Shown: piece after piece, positions 11,401 through 18,100 of the stretch
How the letters are laid out: each line of letters starts with the position of its first letter
Numbering within the stretch: position 1 is the stretch's first letter
DNA from: Euprymna scolopes
Taxonomy: Eukaryota; Mollusca; Cephalopoda; Sepiida; Sepiolidae
Direction: 5' to 3'
Assembly: GCA_024364805.1 (NCBI GenBank)
Contig: CM044519.1
Coordinates: forward strand, 51,676,160-51,697,726
DNA length: 21,567 nt
Notes under the pieces: model-generated
The model's input: the letters and a program-made list of their open reading frames with translations, nothing else
What the model was told of the DNA's origin: nothing
The model's database searches: none
Made by a program: the position numbers and the translations under genes

Positions 11401-14400
11401 CTTGTTATCATAAGGTGCAGTGAATTAAGTATTATGGTATCCATTCGCAGCATAGTTAGAGATTGATTACCACAATAGGAATTAGTTACCACAATACCAA
11501 ATTTTTAATTAATTAGCACATTAGGGATTGCATTTTTAATAGAATTTTAGCATAAAGCATTCATTCTAAGACAACAAGCTATAAAATTTGTTTTAACTGT
11601 TTTTAATTGTTTTAAATTGTTTGTCAACAATAGCATTCCGAAAATCAGTTTAATAAATTTAACGTTTCTCAGGATATTTAAGGACAAGTTAACGGACATG
11701 TTGGTATGGGAGGTTAAAGGTTATTATGGAAGGCCAATCAAACAAGAGGTTACTGACTAATATCTGTCTGCAGGGTGAGAAAATGATGCCTTCTACTAAT
11801 TCATTGACTATTCTTAACTATTTAAAACATTCACATTCATCGCTACATTGCTCACTCTAGTTTGATTTTAAGCTAATTGCTTTTCATTGCCTACTGGAGT
11901 TACTGCACCGGCGTTACCCATGAAAATTGAAAACATCAAGAAACTCCTGCTTCCTCCAGTGAACCCCATATAAGTATTTTTAATCGAAGTTTTATCTATT
12001 ATGTATTCATTATTACTAGAAAGACTCTTCAGAAATGCCACAGTACTTTCTATATAAATTTGTATAATTTACTGTTAAAAATAATGTTCCTTTTGCAAAA
12101 CTAAGTTATAATAAATTACTGTTAGGATTAATATTATTAACAAAAAATACTTTTCTTTGTTTTTGCAAAAATAATTGTCATTGCACGCTAAAAATTCTTT
12201 AAATAAATAAAACCAAAATGTTTTTATTTATTTAAAATTGTAACAATTTAATTCTTTTTAAAATAATTAAAATTCTTTGTCTTCTTACAATAAAAATAAT
12301 CTTCATTTAAATATTCTTCAAACCAATACAAACGAATTGCCACTTTGTGAAATGTATTTGCTTAAAAATGTGCTGTTTTAGTCTATGGGACGACATAAGT
12401 TGATTTTGGAACAATTCATAATAAATTGATATATTAATTTATTGCAAACTATTATCCTTATCTCTATTAGTTGGTGTTTCACGACTTTTTGGCCAACTAT
12501 TCCTCTGGCTTTTGTCAGGTGGTAACCGCGAGTGGACAGGAACTCCAAATCTCCTAACTGCATTTTCAGCAATTACTGCCATCCATAGTTGTTGTCGTCT
12601 CAGCACGTTTTGGCCAAGTAAGCCTCTGGCCGGCTTTGGGTAGGATTGAAACCGCTATCTTTAGACAATTCTCACCTGGAACTGTAGAGACTCAACGTCT
12701 CTATCAACTGCGCCACGGGCCCCATAGGGCGATCAAGGTTGGATTTTTTGGTTTTATAAATCCACGTTTATTTATTATCTGATCTTCCATTGATAGAGAC
12801 GTTGAATCTTTACGGTTCCAGGTGAGAATTGCCTGAAGATAGTGGTTTCAATCTTACCCAAAGCCGGCCAGAGGTTTACTTGGCCAAAAACATGGTGAGA
12901 CGACAATAACTACGGATGGCAGTGATTGCTGAAAATGCAGTTAGGAGATTCGGAGTTCCTATCTTGTTGCGGTTACTAGTCCGCAATAAATAAATTAATA
13001 AATAATACTCATCTCAATAATGAATAAAAAAAAAATGATATATTTCGAATTGTTTATCAATAATATTTAATGTATGTGCTGTATATACAAATAGTGAATG
13101 TACTAGTATCTAGATAAACCTGATCCCTTCATCTTTTCCTCCAAATAGCAGAGGTACTAACATCGATTGGTAGCAGTTGCATAAAGGAATAGTTTGAAGA
13201 GGCAATGACAAAGCTTATCGAAATGGGGGACACACAACCAAATCACCTCTGTAGAATTATTTTTTTGCCAAAAGAAAATAAATCAAGGAAACAATGTTAA
13301 TCACTCCTTCTGATTAAAATCGAGAATCTAGAAGCAGTTACTATAAAATAATTTGTTAACAAATTCCATTAAAATCAAATTTTCCTGATTTGGAAGATTT
13401 GTAAAAAAAAAAAAAAAAATCAATTTTACGTTTGTTAATAGTATAAATTAACTTCTTTGTTCAATTTAGATGTGTGGCACAACAGCCGATAATTATTTAT
13501 CTTCTAATTATAACAAACATCATGCAACCGTTATTTCATAGCAAACAGTTATGTTGTGTTGCTAACACATAGTTGTAGCACTAGCCATAGTAAAGTTGAG
13601 TTCTAAATTTTTTTAGTGGTTGTAATAGATATTAATAATGATGTTACATAATCTGTGTGTTACATTTTATTCCTATAAAATTGGTCTTAGCATCTTTGTA
13701 ATAATACAAGCTGTACCTACTCGACATAAAAATGTTTTCATATTAACAGTTTTCCTAGTAGGATTACATAATAAAAAATGAACTGTAGTGAAGTATGTTA
13801 TTGTAGCACCAATAACAAGGTGCAACAATGACAACAGAATCAAAGATTGATATGCCAATTTAAATACTATTTAGGCCCAACTTTTAAATTCTCAACAGAT
13901 CATACTGACTTGTCTCCCCACAAGGGCAGTTAGAAACAAGATCTGTTTTTAAGGTAGGGAAGATCCAACTCCCGGGAAAAGGCACTGGATTGGGACAACA
14001 TTAAAAATTGCTTCAGTCAAGAAGTTTTCTTTCACAGATCAAGAACAGAAAAGATGAATTATAACATTAGAACAGATAATATACTTTGATTCTAGCCAAA
14101 AGCCCAAGTATGTAACTTTATATTAGATTACATGTTCTCTTAAGTCCCTACCCTAGTTTGAGTTTATGGAAGAGATTCTCCATAAAAAATCATCTGCCTT
14201 GGTCAATAGATAAAATACACTCAGTTCTTTTCAGCATAAATTTCTTCTTTCTACATAATATAGAACATTCCTCACCATATTATTATAGACGTACCTTATT
14301 TCATATTGCACTATTTGTACCGATCCGACATTGACCAGGGTCAATTATTTTCAAATTTGCTTTGTAAATATTTTTATGTTCTGTAAACATGCTTTTCTTT

Positions 14401-15063
14401 TTGTTTAAATTAGCTTAAATGAGCTGAAAAGGTAAATAAAAAAATACTAATAAATAAGTGATTTTACTGAGATTATTTTTCTTTTTAGGTGTTTAGTTAA
14501 GAATGCCACCACGTTAGCTAACTGTCGAACCAGACAGCTTTTTAAATAAATTGTAGAAAAATTATTATGTTAAGATTTATAGCCAACTGTGATACTGTGA
14601 GCATCTTCACTCGCAAAGTATTAGAAAGAGGAAATACCATAACAAAAAGAGGAAATAAGTTTACCAGCAGAACAAAAGTATAAGAAGTGAGATTAGTAGA
14701 AAGACAATGGGAGGAAGTAGTTCACCAAAGCACACAAATGCCAGATGAAATAGGATTGTTAATCAAGGTGTGATGGTTACTGGGCAAAAGACTGTAGATA
14801 AAGCTCAATATATTTAGAGTTAGGTTACGGGCAGCTTTAGAGTGGAAGTGAGTTTTACGACAGCTTACGACAGTTAGAGACAGTTTCCAGGCAGTCTTGA
14901 GTTGGGGACAGTAGATAACTGGCGGCTGAGAGAGATAGGAGAGATTGGGATTAAGCCAGGTGAGAATAAATTGTGCTGAGAAGAAAATGGCTAGAGACTG
15001 ACACGACCAGACATCTAGCGTGGACAACATTTCAGGATCCCTTTTCTATACTAATTGACGTTA

Positions 15064-15127
<64 letters not shown>

Positions 15128-18100
15128 ATATCAAGTACTCATCTTGTGTTGTTTGATTGTAGTACAACCACAAAAGTGATCATTGGGTCACACAAAATAT
15201 GGTACAAAAATAATGAATGAAAATGGGCTAGTCAAAATCAAGGTTTGATTTGTCAGCTTAAATGCTGTTTAGGTTCAACTTTTATTTTCTGACAAAATTC
15301 ATTTTATATTTTAGATTAGTCAGTGATTTAAATTAACATACGTTGGCAGTAACTTCCAAAGATCCGTTGGTAACTCCATTCCAACGGGTGATGAAAACTT
15401 TTGTCCCTTGTTCGATGATAAACCGGCTGATGTTGCAATGAACACCTGGAAAAAAATACGAGACAAAAGAACAATTTAATTATATTTTATAAACATATTT
15501 TTGTAAATAAAACTTCAAAAGAATTATTAAACCTAAAATTCGAGCTGTTGTTATTATGCACTTACTGTTGACAAATTTGTTGGGATTCAAAGAATTTCTA
15601 ATGACAATACATTATCACACATTATCAAGGGAAATAACTCACAAAAGAATTTCTAATGATAATACTATACGTACACATTATCAAGGGAAATAACTCACAA
15701 AATAATTTCTAATAACAGTAGTACATTTACTCATTATCAAGGGAAATAACTCACAAATAAATTAACATCATATAGATGTCATAATTTTGATAAGTTAAAG
15801 AAAAAGTAAAGCCAAACAATCTTTTTAATATTGCCATTTGACGAAATCAGAGTAAAAATAAGAATACCTAGGGTGAGAATCGAACAGACAACTCCTGTCT
15901 CTTATTGCAATGCAATAACTGATTGACTCATGTCAACCTGAATCTAAATTCATATAAATAACTCATGATGGAGTTGAAGTAACCTTTATTTTATTCTTAG
16001 TTAGTACCACACCACGATAGTGAGGATCAATGTCACTTGGTGCAACGGATGAAGGTGTTAAGGTGTTAATTTTAAGTGGCAATCTTATGGAGGTTGAAAG
16101 TTCAATTCACACTACAGGCGATATTAATTTCTATTTATGAGATTTATTGAATTCTGAGAAGTAATAAATTTTGGATAGGAGAAAAATTTACTTCAAAACT
16201 AACACAAATGCTTCCTTTCATCCAAGATCGTAACTTTTAGAAATTACTGGAAAAAGTCAAACTAAACAATCTGTTTTAATATTATAATTTGAAATGTTTA
16301 AATCAGAATAAAAATAAGCATCTCAACAAATAGTGCCGTGTTAAGTTAAATGTACTAAAGAAGACCAAGAATCGTAAAGCTGCAGGTTTAGATAACATAC
16401 CTCCTGAAGTATAAAAGACAGGTTGCTTCAATGACATACTTCTTAATTCATGCAATTCTGTATATAATCAAAAAATTATTAATATATGGAGGGAAGGATG
16501 CATACTTCCCTTCCTCAAGAAGGGTGACCTAAGCATACCAAGCAACTACAGAGGAATAACACTCACTCCAATTGCAGCAAAAATCTACAATACCATGCTT
16601 CTCAACCGTATCCAACCAAAGATTGAAGAAGTGCTCAGGAAGAACCAAAACTAGTCAAATACTTACTGTTAGGAGACTGATTGAAGGAGTCAAAGCAAAA
16701 AACATTGAGGCAGTCATGATCTTTGTAGATTTCTCCAAAGCATTCGACTCCGTACATAGAGGAAAAATGGCCAGCATATTAAAAGCATATGGCATTCCAA
16801 ATGAAGTCATTAATGCTATCATGATGCTATATGAGCACACTCGAGCAATGGTCAGGTCCCCAGATGGGGACATTGAATTTTTTGACATCCGCACTGGAGT
16901 TCTACAAGGAGATATTCTTGCCCCTTTTCTTTTCTTTGTACTTCGCACCTCTGTTGATATACACAACACGCTAGGCTTCACTCTAAATGAATCCAGAAAC
17001 AGACGTCATCAATCAGCACACATAACTGATGCAGATGACGCAGACGATATTGCTTTGTTCGCGAACAACACTGCTGATGCGCAAACACTGTTACGTAAGC
17101 TAGAAAAGTCTGCAAATGACATTGGTCTCCACATAAATGCTGATAAGACAAAGTTTATGACTTTCAATGTGAAGGGAGAGATCATGGCTTTGGTTGGATC
17201 AACACTGAAAGAAGTCGCTGAGTTTACCTATCTGGCAGCAACATAGTTTCCACAGAGAGAGATATCGTAATTCGCATCTCAAAAGCATGGATGGGGGTAC
17301 ATTCAGTATGGACTTCGAGACTGTCTGACAAACTGAAAAGGCAGTTCTTCAGGGCAGTGGTAGAGTTTGTCCTTGTTTATGGTGCTACAACCTGGACACT
17401 CACCAAAAGATTGGAAAGAAAATTAGAAGGCACATACACCCATATTAAATATATCTTGGCAAAATCATCCCATGAAGCAGCAACTTTATGGCAATCTACC
17501 TGCCATATCTAATACCATCAGAGAAAGATGCCTACAAGCAGAGGACGACCTAGATCCACGTACATCCAACAAATAGCACACGACGCCAACTGTGAACCTG
17601 GAGATTTGAGGCAACTGATGGAAGACAGGAAACTCTGGAGAAGAAGAGTCACATTGGTCCGGGCAAGGAGCCCGTCATGATGATGATGATGATGAAGCAA
17701 TTGATCCATAAGGCAAATACAATATGGTAACTATTAGTCCAATATGTAAAATAGATTAACTGATTGACTGATTCCTCTGGGCAATGATAAAAAAAGGAAA
17801 AGTGCAAAGAATATGAAGACTTCATTTCCATCTTTTTTAACTACAGGCTTGTGCTGCAAAGTCATTATTGAAAAATGCATCCATTTTAAAAATGCATATC
17901 CACATGATGATCTACTAAATCATCAACATAACAGCATTATTCTGTATAACTCATTAACAATGCTTCTAAAGCACAAATGAAAAGCAGTGGATTAAGTACA
18001 GAACGATGATCTACTCTTACTTTAGCATTAAAGTTATCACTAGCAGCAGCTAGCTTGAAGTATTATTTGTTTTTTAAATAACAAAACTGTTTTTGCCCCC

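Noticed and set aside
12643-12724. tRNA-like sequence with A and B boxes
   Set aside because: Too divergent to fold as a tRNA and followed by a SINE body; treated as a SINE head.
14722-15030. 102-codon minus-strand frame
   Set aside because: Composition is that of surrounding non-coding DNA; no recognisable motif and no in-phase splice sites.
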